Source: Alphaproteobacteria bacterium (GTDB lineage: Bacteria; Pseudomonadota; Alphaproteobacteria; Rhodobacterales; Rhodobacteraceae). From it: 64,000 nucleotides of DNA. The position numbers and the translations under genes were made by a program. Location: contig JAUILL010000018.1 of assembly GCA_030433335.1 (NCBI GenBank), forward strand, positions 1 through 64,000, in the 5' to 3' direction. The notes beneath the pieces were generated by a model. It had not been told where the DNA came from. It made no database searches and saw nothing but the letters and a program-made list of their open reading frames with translations. Below are positions 51,727 to 59,755 of this stretch, piece by piece (positions within the stretch are counted from its first letter, which is position 1; every line of letters begins with the position of its first letter).

Positions 51727-53666
51727 TCGCGGCGCTTTAGGTAGTCGTCGGTGGTGCGCACCATCGGACGATCTGCCGAGGCGAACGGGTTCGACTGGTT
51801 GTGATACTGGGCCTGAATGCGGCAGGTGTCGCACATCTGGATCAGACGGCCCGCGCCGTTCCCTTCGAACATGGAATGCTTGCCCGCAAGTTTCTCCATG
51901 ATTTTTTCGACCGTGGATTTCACGCCAAAGGGCTTACCGCATTCGATACAGCAGAAGGGCTCTTCTTCGTTCAGGGTGACCAGCTTCATCGCCTCGTCCG
52001 AGGGGTTGAAGCGCGGCTCCAGGGTGATCGCTTGCTCGGGACAGATGGTGGTGCAGATGCCGCATTGCAGGCAGGCATCCTCTTGGAAGCGCAGCTCGGG
52101 CTTGTCAGGGTTATCGACCAGCGCGCCCGAGGGGCAGAGGGACACACAGGACAGGCACAGGGTGCAGGCGTCCTTGTTCACCACGGTCGCGCCATAGGGC
52201 GCACCGGCGGGCAGGGCCACGGGCTGATCGTCGGGCAGAAGGGCTTTGGCAGCTACACGGGCCACTTGGCGGCGGTCACCCATCATCAACTTAGGCGCGA
52301 CGGTGATCGGCGTGATTTCAGCGCCATAGAGCGCGTCGCTCAGGGCATCGGGCGTGTCGATATCAATCAACGACAGGCGCGCACCGCCGCCCATCGCGTT
52401 CGCGAGGGCGATCTCGCGGTTGATGGGGTCACGCTCGGTGCGGGGGCTCGGCAGGATCTGGACGCTGGCGAACTCACTGACCAAGGCGGCCAGCATTTCC
52501 GCGTGCCCGAACTCGGCCAGAGCAGAGATCGACAGGGGGATGACATCCGCAGGTAGGCCGCGACCAAAGCGGGCGGATAGGCTGATCATCTCGGCCCCAT
52601 GATCATCGTGGACCAAGAGACGGGGCGCTTTGCCGCCCGCCTTGGCATAGGTCTCGGCCAGGGTGCGAATGCGGGTCAGGATGTGGCTGACGGGCGGGGC
52701 GTCGTACTTGATTGAGCCCGAGGGGCACAGGGACGCGCAGGCCCCGCAACCCGCGCAGACCATCGGGTCTACGTCCACATGCTCGCCCGCAGGGAAGATC
52801 GCACCGGTGGGGCAGATGTCCAAGCAGCGGGTGCAGCCGGTTTGTTCCGCGCGGGAATGGGCGCACAGGTGCGTTTCCAGTGACAGATATAAGGTCTTTT
52901 CAAAGGTGCCGACCATCTCGCGGGCCTGAGCGACCACCTCGGCCACAGCGGGCTGGCTGCCCGGATCGGCGCGCAGGTAGCCATCGCGCTTGTGGGGCGC
53001 GGGGAACAGGGATGTCGCGCCGTTGAGGTCGACGATCACATCGCAGCGGGTTTCTGCCCCGTCACGCGGGGCGGTCAAGGAGAACTCGCCGCGGCCCGCA
53101 GGGTTCAGCATCTGGAACCCGTCGATCCGCAGTTTGAAGTCACCAAAGGTGCCAGTCGCTTTGGTCAGCTTGCCGCGCACCACCTCATAGGCGCGGGTCA
53201 GGGACAGGTCCGCGTCATCGGTCAGAAGCACGGTCACGGCCAGCGCATCGGCCAGCTTTTCAGCGGCGGGCAGGGCGACCGCACCCGCGCCAATGATCAG
53301 GCACATGCCCTCGGATGTGACGTCGATGGTCTTTTCCGCAGGGGCGGGAATGAGCGCGTCGGCGACCAGAGCGGCCATTTTGGGGCTGGCGTCTTTTTCA
53401 TCATTCCAGCCGGCGCGATCCCGAATATCGACGAAAAGAGGCACCTCAGCTGACAATTCAGTTGCCAGTTCTTCAAACCTTTGGGCCTCTTGCTGACAGG
53501 CGATGACGACCTCGCCGGACGAAATGGCCTTGGCTGCGGCCTCGGCCTCTCGGGTACATAGGGCAGTGTGGATTTTGGAGCATGTCAGGCCGGTCGCGCC
53601 TTCGATTACCTTGGGGTCTATGGTCTGAGACCCTGAACAATCGCACAAAATCAGTTGCTTAGTCAT
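51720..53666 (-). CDS. Polyferredoxin-type 4Fe-4S protein of the formate dehydrogenase locus
   Basis: This cytoplasmic protein has 648 residues counted from ATG 53666. An N-terminal Cys motif CDCSGSQ is followed by about 170 residues without clusters. Four ferredoxin motifs come next: CTRCLDICPTGAI, CAGCGACASLCPSGSI, CTLCLSCVSLCPSGAL and CLQCGICTTICPEQAI. The C-terminus has CCIECGKPF and CDTCR pairs. It probably carries electrons or assembles clusters for the formate dehydrogenase, and relatives are found beside DUF3305/3306 genes. The second ATG of ATGATG is preferred because GGGGAG then lies at good spacing. It is divergent from DUF3305. Confidence 0.85.
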   Translation of the reverse strand: MTKQLILCDCSGSQTIDPKVIEGATGLTCSKIHTALCTREAEAAAKAISSGEVVIACQQEAQRFEELATELSAEVPLFVDIRDRAGWNDEKDASPKMAALVADALIPAPAEKTIDVTSEGMCLIIGAGAVALPAAEKLADALAVTVLLTDDADLSLTRAYEVVRGKLTKATGTFGDFKLRIDGFQMLNPAGRGEFSLTAPRDGAETRCDVIVDLNGATSLFPAPHKRDGYLRADPGSQPAVAEVVAQAREMVGTFEKTLYLSLETHLCAHSRAEQTGCTRCLDICPTGAIFPAGEHVDVDPMVCAGCGACASLCPSGSIKYDAPPVSHILTRIRTLAETYAKAGGKAPRLLVHDDHGAEMISLSARFGRGLPADVIPLSISALAEFGHAEMLAALVSEFASVQILPSPRTERDPINREIALANAMGGGARLSLIDIDTPDALSDALYGAEITPITVAPKLMMGDRRQVARVAAKALLPDDQPVALPAGAPYGATVVNKDACTLCLSCVSLCPSGALVDNPDKPELRFQEDACLQCGICTTICPEQAITLEPRFNPSDEAMKLVTLNEEEPFCCIECGKPFGVKSTVEKIMEKLAGKHSMFEGNGAGRLIQMCDTCRIQAQYHNQSNPFASADRPMVRTTDDYLKRRDH

Positions 53667-53824
53667 CATCCTCTCCCCGGGCTGATACTGGCTGGGTGGC
53701 ACGGCCTGTCGGCGCAGGGGGCAGCTAGGCATGTTTCGCCCGTCTCCGTAAAGCGCGAAATGTGGTGATTCGAGCGGATTTCCACATCAAAATTCCCGAC
53801 TAAAAAAGGCGGAAAGGCAAATCT

Positions 53825-53832
53825 GGACAAAT
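53825..53832. promoter_or_regulatory. Half site GGACAAAT near the fdh palindrome
   Basis: GGACAAAT matches, in reverse orientation, the half site that accompanies the tup palindrome. It lies 35 bp before the palindrome at 53868. Confidence 0.4.
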
Positions 53833-53867
53833 CGTCTAGGCCAATTTTTCGACCGTTTGGCAAAACT

Positions 53868-53880
53868 GGACATTTTGTCC
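53868..53880. promoter_or_regulatory. Palindrome GGACATTTTGTCC in the fdh divergent promoter
   Basis: This is an exact copy of the 13-bp palindrome upstream of the tup operon. It lies 133 bp before DUF3305 and 202 bp before the polyferredoxin gene, suitable for controlling either or both. Confidence 0.6.
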
Positions 53881-54012
53881 TTCGCGCTATTTCGAAAATG
53901 GAAACTGGTAAGCTGGATGCGGTTTCGATTGGACAGGGGCCGATGCGCGGGGGCATCAAAGTAAGCAAGAGTGTGCGACGGTACACCGAGACGAGGGGGG
54001 AACATATCCACG

Positions 54013-54576
54013 ATGGCACTGATCACTGACACCATGCCTGTCGGCTTGATCATTCGCAAACAACCCGGCGTGACGCGCTGGGTGAAGTGGATTTGGCAGC
54101 CCGTCGGTCTGATCCCCGGTGCAGGTGATGCGAACTGGCGCGAGTTGCGCCGCGACGGCGAAACGGTCGAGTTTCATGCCGCAACCCTCAACTTGACCAT
54201 CTTTTCGTCCGACACCGATGCTTACCGCGCAACACTGAACTCACGGACCCCGAGCCTCTATGTCGTGATGCGTGAAGGCGAGGATGCGGCCACTGGATGC
54301 CCTTGGACGCCGAAGCTGATCACGGCCAATGCCTATGAGGGGCAGGGGTATAACGAGAGCGGCGAAAGTCTGGTCGAACTGGTGCCCATGCCCGTTCCCA
54401 TGATCGCGTGGTTGCGAGACTTTGTTGAGCAGCATCACGTTGAAGAAGAGTTCATCAAGCGTCGCCGCGACAAGAAGCGGATCGATCTGGTCGAGGATGG
54501 CAAGGGCGATATCCGCATCCGCCAGACATCCGACGTGTTCCGCGCGCCCCGCAATTCCTCGGGGAGGGTCAACTGA
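54013..54576 (+). CDS. DUF3305 protein of the formate dehydrogenase locus
   Basis: This protein of 187 residues is recognised as DUF3305 from MALITDTMPVGLIIRKQPGVTRW and RSVWQPVGLIPGA-like sequence. The family occurs at the head of periplasmic formate dehydrogenase operons in alphaproteobacteria, usually before DUF3306. Function is unknown; maturation is likely. ATG 54013 is chosen for its family start and ribosome site. It ends one base into the DUF3306 start (ATG overlap), which implies coupling. Confidence 0.85.
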   Translation: MALITDTMPVGLIIRKQPGVTRWVKWIWQPVGLIPGAGDANWRELRRDGETVEFHAATLNLTIFSSDTDAYRATLNSRTPSLYVVMREGEDAATGCPWTPKLITANAYEGQGYNESGESLVELVPMPVPMIAWLRDFVEQHHVEEEFIKRRRDKKRIDLVEDGKGDIRIRQTSDVFRAPRNSSGRVN

Positions 54577-55169
54577 TGGGCGCTGATTTCTGGAGCCGCC
54601 GCCGCGCAGCCGTGCGTGCAGAAACCGAGGCAGAGGTCGCCGAGGCCGCCCGTATCGCCGAAGTTCAGGCCGAAGCCGAGCGTGCTAAGACCGAAGCCGA
54701 GAAGACCGACGAGGAACTGCTGGTCGAACTAGGCCTGCCTGATCCGGATACACTTCAGGCGGGCGACGATTTTTCCGCCTTCATGTCGCGGGCAGTGCCT
54801 GCGCGCCTGCGGAACCGCGCTTTGCGCAAGCTGTGGGTTTCGAACCCCGTGCTCGCCAATCTGGACGGACTAGTCGATCACGGCGAAGATTACCGCGATG
54901 TGGCCACCGTGATGCCCGACATGAAGACTGCCTATCAAGTCGGCAAAGGCATGCTCGCCCACGTTCAGGAGCTAGCCCGTCAGGCCGAGGCCTTGGCGAA
55001 CCCAGAGCCCGAGGTTGCGCGAGAGCCTGAGCCTGAAGAGGCGCCTGAGACTAGCGCCGAGGCCGAGGACGCCGCCCCCATCACCGTTCAATCCGACATC
55101 ACGCAAGAGGACGAGCCGCAGCCCATGCCGCGACGTCACATGCGCTTCGTTTTCGCCGATAGCCACTGA
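54576..55169 (+). CDS. DUF3306 protein of the formate dehydrogenase locus
   Basis: This protein of 197 residues has a central conserved block FMSRAVPARLRNRALRKLW (about 70-88) and DGLVDHGEDYRD. It is flanked by Ala/Glu-rich, probably disordered or coiled-coil, ends (about 8-45 and 135-180). This is the DUF3306 family, paired with DUF3305. Function is unknown; an assembly role with the TorD-like chaperone encoded next is the simplest guess. Confidence 0.85.
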   Translation: MGADFWSRRRAAVRAETEAEVAEAARIAEVQAEAERAKTEAEKTDEELLVELGLPDPDTLQAGDDFSAFMSRAVPARLRNRALRKLWVSNPVLANLDGLVDHGEDYRDVATVMPDMKTAYQVGKGMLAHVQELARQAEALANPEPEVAREPEPEEAPETSAEAEDAAPITVQSDITQEDEPQPMPRRHMRFVFADSH

Positions 55170-55177
55170 GGACGCTC

Positions 55178-55789
55178 ATGACGCAGGCCGCTGTACAAAC
55201 CCCGCAAGTTACGCCCGAAGACAAACTTCGCGCTGAACTCTATGACTTTCTGGCCGCATTGCTGGCAAATCCACCTTCGGATGGTCTGCTGCGTCAGACA
55301 GCAAAGCTGACCGGCGACGAGACCGATCTAGGGCAGGGCATCCGGACGCTGTCAACGCTTGCGGGCAAAACCAGCGCTGCGGCCGCCGAGCGCGAGTTCA
55401 ATACGCTGTTCATCGGAATTGGGCGCGGGGAACTGCTGCCCTACGCCAGCTACTATATGACCGGTTTCCTGAACGAAAAGCCGCTGGCCACCCTGCGCCG
55501 CGACATGGCAGAGCAGCAAATCCGCCGCGCGCCCAACGTCTATGAACCCGAAGATAACATCGCCAGTTTGATGGAGATGATGGCCGGCCTCATCGAGGGA
55601 CGCTTTGGCACGCCCGCGACCATCGGCCAGCAGCAGACCTTCTTTAATCGTCACATCGCGCCTTGGGCAGGTCCGTTCTTTGCGGATCTGGAAAAGGCGC
55701 AGAACTCTGTGTTCTACGCGCCGGTCGGCACCGTGGGCAAAGTGTTCATGCAGATTGAAACCGAGGCATTCCGGCTCGCCGGGAATTAA
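55178..55789 (+). CDS. TorD/DmsD-family molybdoenzyme chaperone
   Basis: This all-helical protein of 203 residues has the family motif EPEDNIASLMEMMAGLIEG (about 126-144) and the central EFNTLFIGIGRGELLPYASYY (in part). TorD-like chaperones bind the Tat signal of a molybdoenzyme and hold it until the cofactor is inserted. The client here is almost certainly FdhA, encoded 357 bp downstream, and perhaps the small Tat peptide between them. Confidence 0.93.
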   Translation: MTQAAVQTPQVTPEDKLRAELYDFLAALLANPPSDGLLRQTAKLTGDETDLGQGIRTLSTLAGKTSAAAAEREFNTLFIGIGRGELLPYASYYMTGFLNEKPLATLRRDMAEQQIRRAPNVYEPEDNIASLMEMMAGLIEGRFGTPATIGQQQTFFNRHIAPWAGPFFADLEKAQNSVFYAPVGTVGKVFMQIETEAFRLAGN

Positions 55790-55871
55790 GCCCTCTCACC
55801 ACCGCTTCGGGCCGGTCTGGCCCGCGGCATCATCTGGCCCCACGGGGCCGCGAACCAGGAGGACACCAACG

Positions 55872-56066
55872 ATGTCAGACACGCGCAAGGATCAAGGGTC
55901 CAGCCGTCGAGACTTTCTGAAACTGGCAGCGACCAGCGCGCCTGCTGCCGTGGCCGTCGTGGCAACGAGCGCAACCAGCGCAGAGGCCGCCACGGATGCC
56001 AAGCCCGCTTCGGGCATGAAAGATACCGCGCAGACCCGCGCCTACTACCAGACCGCCCGCTTCTAA
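55872..56066 (+). CDS. Small Tat-signal protein of the formate dehydrogenase operon
   Basis: This protein of 64 residues is mostly a twin-arginine signal, SSRRDFLKLAATSAPAAVAVV (in part), followed by about 25 polar residues ending AYYQTARF. An AGGAGG site precedes the ATG. Similar small Tat proteins occur just before fdhA in other alphaproteobacteria. Function is unknown. The mature part is too short for an enzyme; it may be a small subunit of the formate dehydrogenase or an assembly peptide. Confidence 0.85.
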   Translation: MSDTRKDQGSSRRDFLKLAATSAPAAVAVVATSATSAEAATDAKPASGMKDTAQTRAYYQTARF

Positions 56067-56145
56067 GGACGGTCCGTCTAAACGGATTGGAAATACCTAG
56101 CACGAGCGACGGGCCACCGGCCCTAGCAAGCAAGGGGAGGCAAAA

Positions 56146-59040
56146 ATGCTAAGAAAAAAGACGAACGGAGTCGCCCGCTCTACACAGCGCGCATCACTCC
56201 TGTCCGCAGTTGCGGAGAAATCCGTCGACCGGCGCGCATTCCTGCGTGGGTCCGGTCTGGCGATTGGCGGTCTGACCGCCTTGGGTGTCACTGGTGGCAC
56301 CGTGACCAAAGCCGAAGCGCAAGAGAGCGTCGCGCGCGCGGTTGATACCGTCAAAACCGTATGTACCCACTGCTCGGTCGGCTGTACCGTCGTGGCAGAA
56401 GTGGACAACGGTGTCTGGATCGGTCAGGAGCCCGGTTACGACAGCCCGTTCAACTTGGGTTCGCACTGCGCCAAAGGCGCTGCCGTGCGCGAGCACGCCC
56501 ACGGGGAACGCCGCCTGAAGTATCCCATGAAAAAGGTCAACGGCGAGTGGACCCGCATCACTTGGGAACAGGCGATTGATGAGATCGGCGACAAGATGAT
56601 GTCGATCCGCGAAGAAAGCGGTCCCGACAGCGTCTACTGGCTGGGCTCGGCCAAGCATAACAACGAACAGGCCTACCTGTTCCGTAAGTTCGCAGCCTAT
56701 TGGGGCACGAACAACGTCGACCACCAGGCACGTATCTGTCACTCGACCACTGTTGCGGGCGTTGCGAACACATGGGGCTACGGCGCCATGACCAACAGCT
56801 ACAACGACATCCATAACTCCAAGGCGATCTTCATCATCGGCGGCAACCCTGCCGAGGCGCACCCCGTCTCGCTGCTGCATGTGCTGAAAGCCAAAGAGGA
56901 AAACAACGCACCTCTGATCGTCTGCGATCCGCGCTTCACCCGTACTGCGGCCCACGCGGACGAGTATGTCCGTATGCGTCCCGGCACCGACGTTGCGTTG
57001 GTTTGGGGCCTGCTCTGGCACATCTTCGAGAACGGTTGGGAAGACAAAGAGTTCATCCGCACCCGCGTCTGGGGCATGGACCAGATCAAGGAAGAAGTCG
57101 CCAAGTGGAACCCCGAAGAGACCGAGCGCGTCACCGGCGTTCCCGGCTCGCAGCTGGAGCGCGTAGCACGGACCTTGGTCAACAGCCGTCCCGGCACCGT
57201 GATCTGGTGTATGGGTGGCACACAGCACACCAACGGTAACAACAACACCCGTGCGTACTGCATCCTGCAGCTGGCCCTTGGCAACATGGGCGTTTCGGGC
57301 GGCGGCACCAACATCTTCCGCGGCCACGACAACGTGCAGGGCGCGACCGACCTTGGCGTTCTGTCCCACGACCTTCCGGGCTATTACGGCCTGACCGAAG
57401 GCTCTTGGGGTCACTGGAGCCGCGTCTGGGGTGAGGATCTGGATTGGCTTAAGGGCCGCTTCCAGCAGTCCAAAGATGCCGACGGCAAAGACATCAACCT
57501 GATGAACTTCTCGGGTATTCCGGTCTCGCGCTGGATCGACGGTGTTCTGGAAGACAAGGAAAACATCGACCAGCCCGACAACGTGCGTGCGATGGTTCTG
57601 TGGGGCCACGCGCCCAACTCTCAGACCCGTATGACCGAGATGAAAACGGCGATGGAAAAGCTCGACATGCTGGTCGTGATCGATCCGTTCCCCACCGTTT
57701 CGGCCGTGCTGCATGACCGTACTGATGGCGTCTACCTGCTGCCTGCGACCACCCAGTTCGAGACCCGTGGCTCTGTGACCGCTTCGAACCGCTCGATCCA
57801 GTGGCGCGATCAGGTTGTAGACCCGCTGTTTGAATCGAAGCCTGACCACGTGATCATCGCGAAGTTCGCGAACAAGTTCGGCTTTGCCGACCGCCTGTTC
57901 CGCAACATCGAGATGGAAGACGCGGAAACGCCCAACATCGAATCCATCACTCGCGAGTTCAACTCGGGCATGTGGACCGTTGGCTACACCGGTCAGTCGC
58001 CCGAGCGGATCAAATCGCACATGGCCAACCAGCACACCTTTGACAAGACCACGCTCCGTGCGAACGGTGGGCCTTGTGATGGGGACTACTACGGTCTGCC
58101 GTGGCCTTGCTGGGGCACCGCTGAGATGAAGCACCCGGGCTCGCCCAACCTCTATGACATCTCCAAGCACGTGAAGGATGGCGGTCTGCCGTTCCGCGCC
58201 CGCTACGGTGTCGAGCGTAATGGCGAGAACCTCTTGGCCGAAGGCACCTACACTGTGGGGTCCGAAATTCAGGACGGGTATCCCGAGTTCACCATGCAGA
58301 TGCTGATGGATCTGGGCTGGGATGGCGATCTGACCGCCGAAGAGCGTGACACCATCATGGGTATCGCGGGCGAGAAGACCAACTGGAAGACCGACCTGTC
58401 GGGCGGCATCCAGCGCGTCGCGATCGCTCATGGCTGTGCGCCCTACGGCAACGCCAAGGCCCGCTGCGTGGTCTGGACCTTCCCCGATCCGGTCCCGCTG
58501 CACCGCGAGCCTCTGTACACCAGCCGCCGTGATCTGGTCGATGACTACCCGACCTATGACGACCGGAAACTGTACCGTCTGCCGACCATGTATGCCTCGA
58601 TCCAGAAGAACGACTTCAGCCAGGATTACCCGATTATCCTGACCTCGGGTCGTCTGGTGGAATACGAAGGCGGCGGCGACGAGACACGCTCGAACCCGTG
58701 GCTGGCTGAACTCCAGCAGGAAATGTTTGTCGAAATGAACCCGCGCGACGCCAACAACCTTGGTGTGCGGGACGGCAGCATGGTCTGGGTCGAAGGCCCC
58801 GAGGGCGGCAAGGTCAAGGTGAAAGCCATGATCACCGAACGTGTGGGCAGTGGCGTGGCGTTCATGCCGTTCCACTTCGGCGGTCACTTCCAAGGCGAGG
58901 ATCTGCGGGACAAATACCCCGATGGTGCAGACCCCTATGTCTTGGGTGAATCCACCAACACCGCGCAGACATATGGCTATGACTCGGTGACCCTCATGCA
59001 GGAAACTAAAGCCACCCTCTGCAAGATCAGCGCAGCCTAA
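56146..59040 (+). CDS. fdhA: Periplasmic formate dehydrogenase, catalytic alpha subunit (Mo/W-bis-MGD)
   Basis: This subunit of 964 residues has a Tat signal (DRRAFLRGSGLAIGG, about 28-42). The [4Fe-4S] motif CTHCSVGC...GSHCAKGA lies near 75-110. The metal ligand is Cys198 in ARICHSTT, where the E. coli FdnG/FdoG enzyme has selenocysteine. It oxidises formate at the periplasmic face and passes electrons to FdhB, then FdhC and quinone. Codon use looks more even and GC-balanced than its neighbours, as in highly expressed genes. The proximity of tup suggests tungsten, but W or Mo cannot be told by sequence. Confidence 0.96.
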   Translation: MLRKKTNGVARSTQRASLLSAVAEKSVDRRAFLRGSGLAIGGLTALGVTGGTVTKAEAQESVARAVDTVKTVCTHCSVGCTVVAEVDNGVWIGQEPGYDSPFNLGSHCAKGAAVREHAHGERRLKYPMKKVNGEWTRITWEQAIDEIGDKMMSIREESGPDSVYWLGSAKHNNEQAYLFRKFAAYWGTNNVDHQARICHSTTVAGVANTWGYGAMTNSYNDIHNSKAIFIIGGNPAEAHPVSLLHVLKAKEENNAPLIVCDPRFTRTAAHADEYVRMRPGTDVALVWGLLWHIFENGWEDKEFIRTRVWGMDQIKEEVAKWNPEETERVTGVPGSQLERVARTLVNSRPGTVIWCMGGTQHTNGNNNTRAYCILQLALGNMGVSGGGTNIFRGHDNVQGATDLGVLSHDLPGYYGLTEGSWGHWSRVWGEDLDWLKGRFQQSKDADGKDINLMNFSGIPVSRWIDGVLEDKENIDQPDNVRAMVLWGHAPNSQTRMTEMKTAMEKLDMLVVIDPFPTVSAVLHDRTDGVYLLPATTQFETRGSVTASNRSIQWRDQVVDPLFESKPDHVIIAKFANKFGFADRLFRNIEMEDAETPNIESITREFNSGMWTVGYTGQSPERIKSHMANQHTFDKTTLRANGGPCDGDYYGLPWPCWGTAEMKHPGSPNLYDISKHVKDGGLPFRARYGVERNGENLLAEGTYTVGSEIQDGYPEFTMQMLMDLGWDGDLTAEERDTIMGIAGEKTNWKTDLSGGIQRVAIAHGCAPYGNAKARCVVWTFPDPVPLHREPLYTSRRDLVDDYPTYDDRKLYRLPTMYASIQKNDFSQDYPIILTSGRLVEYEGGGDETRSNPWLAELQQEMFVEMNPRDANNLGVRDGSMVWVEGPEGGKVKVKAMITERVGSGVAFMPFHFGGHFQGEDLRDKYPDGADPYVLGESTNTAQTYGYDSVTLMQETKATLCKISAA

Positions 59041-59052
59041 GGAGACAAGGAT

Positions 59053-59649
59053 ATGGCAAGAGCAAAATTTCTCTGCGACGCCGAGCGCTGCATCGAGTGT
59101 AACGCCTGCGTCACCGCCTGTAAGAACGAGCACGAAGTGCCGTGGGGCATCAACCGCCGCCGTGTGATCACCATCAACGACGGCAAACCCGGCGAGCGGT
59201 CCGTGTCAGTCGCTTGTATGCACTGTTCGGACGCACCCTGTATGGCCGTCTGTCCGACTGACTGCTTCTACCAGACCGAAGACGGTGTGGTGCTGCACTC
59301 CAAGGACCTGTGCATCGGCTGTGGCTACTGCTTCTACGCGTGCCCCTTCGGCGCACCGCAGTACCCGCAGGCAGGCAACTTCGGCACCCGCGGCAAGATG
59401 GACAAGTGTACCTTCTGCGCCGGTGGCCCCGAGGCCGACAACTCGGTCGAGGAGTTCCAGAAATACGGTCGCAACCGTATCGCCGAGGGCAAATTGCCGA
59501 TCTGCGCCGAAATGTGCTCGACCAAGGCACTTCTGGCCGGTGATGGCGACATCGTCTCTGCGATCTACCGCGAGCGTGTTGTGGCCCGTGGCTTCGGTTC
59601 CGGCGCTTGGGGTTGGGGCACCGCTTACGACCAGAAAGCTGGCAACTGA
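59053..59649 (+). CDS. fdhB: Formate dehydrogenase iron-sulfur beta subunit
   Basis: This subunit of 198 residues has four [4Fe-4S] clusters: CIECNACVTAC, CMHCSDAPCMAVC, CIGCGYCFYAC and CTFC...CAEMC. It has no C-terminal membrane anchor, unlike FdnH, so it is held by FdhA and FdhC. It has no Tat signal and presumably travels with folded FdhA. The GGAGACAAGG site precedes the ATG, 12 bp after fdhA. Confidence 0.95.
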   Translation: MARAKFLCDAERCIECNACVTACKNEHEVPWGINRRRVITINDGKPGERSVSVACMHCSDAPCMAVCPTDCFYQTEDGVVLHSKDLCIGCGYCFYACPFGAPQYPQAGNFGTRGKMDKCTFCAGGPEADNSVEEFQKYGRNRIAEGKLPICAEMCSTKALLAGDGDIVSAIYRERVVARGFGSGAWGWGTAYDQKAGN

Positions 59650-59699
59650 TCCGATTGATCCGCGCCCAATATGCTGTGGCGCGGGATGTGAAACTAAGT

Positions 59700-59726
59700 G
59701 CCCGCGGATGACCAACGTCCGCGGGC
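59700..59726 (+). repeat. Hairpin between fdhB and fdhC
   Basis: GCCCGCGGA (59700-59708) pairs with TCCGCGGGC (59718-59726) around a 9-nt loop, 30 bp before fdhC. There is no T-run, so it may protect the upstream message from degradation or reduce read-through into fdhC rather than terminate. Confidence 0.5.
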
Positions 59727-59755
59727 GCATCTTCTGAATTCAGGGACCTTCGGGA

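Larger units (their letters stand above)
53667..54012. other. 346-bp divergent promoter region of the fdh locus
   Basis: No gene is visible between the polyferredoxin start and the DUF3305 start. The stretch 53780-53920 is AT-rich compared with its surroundings and contains the GGACATTTTGTCC palindrome and a GGACAAAT half site, so promoters for both directions probably lie here. A good GAGGGGGG ribosome site precedes DUF3305. Confidence 0.65.

Noticed and set aside
53667..54012. Sigma-54 (-24/-12) promoter in the fdh divergent region
   Set aside because: TGGCAC occurs near 53695 but has no GC at the -12 spacing, and the neighbouring regulator lacks the sigma-54 contact loop.
56737..56739. 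Selenocysteine at the metal ligand of FdhA
   Set aside because: The codon is TGT (Cys198), not TGA, and the frame is continuous; no SECIS-like reasoning is needed.
56194..59133. Very long open frame (979 codons) antisense to fdhA
   Set aside because: It mirrors the strongly biased codons of the real fdhA frame, has no protein-family features and no ribosome site. Similar antisense frames over hydA, gbcA, fdsA and the RND adaptor were rejected for the same reason.
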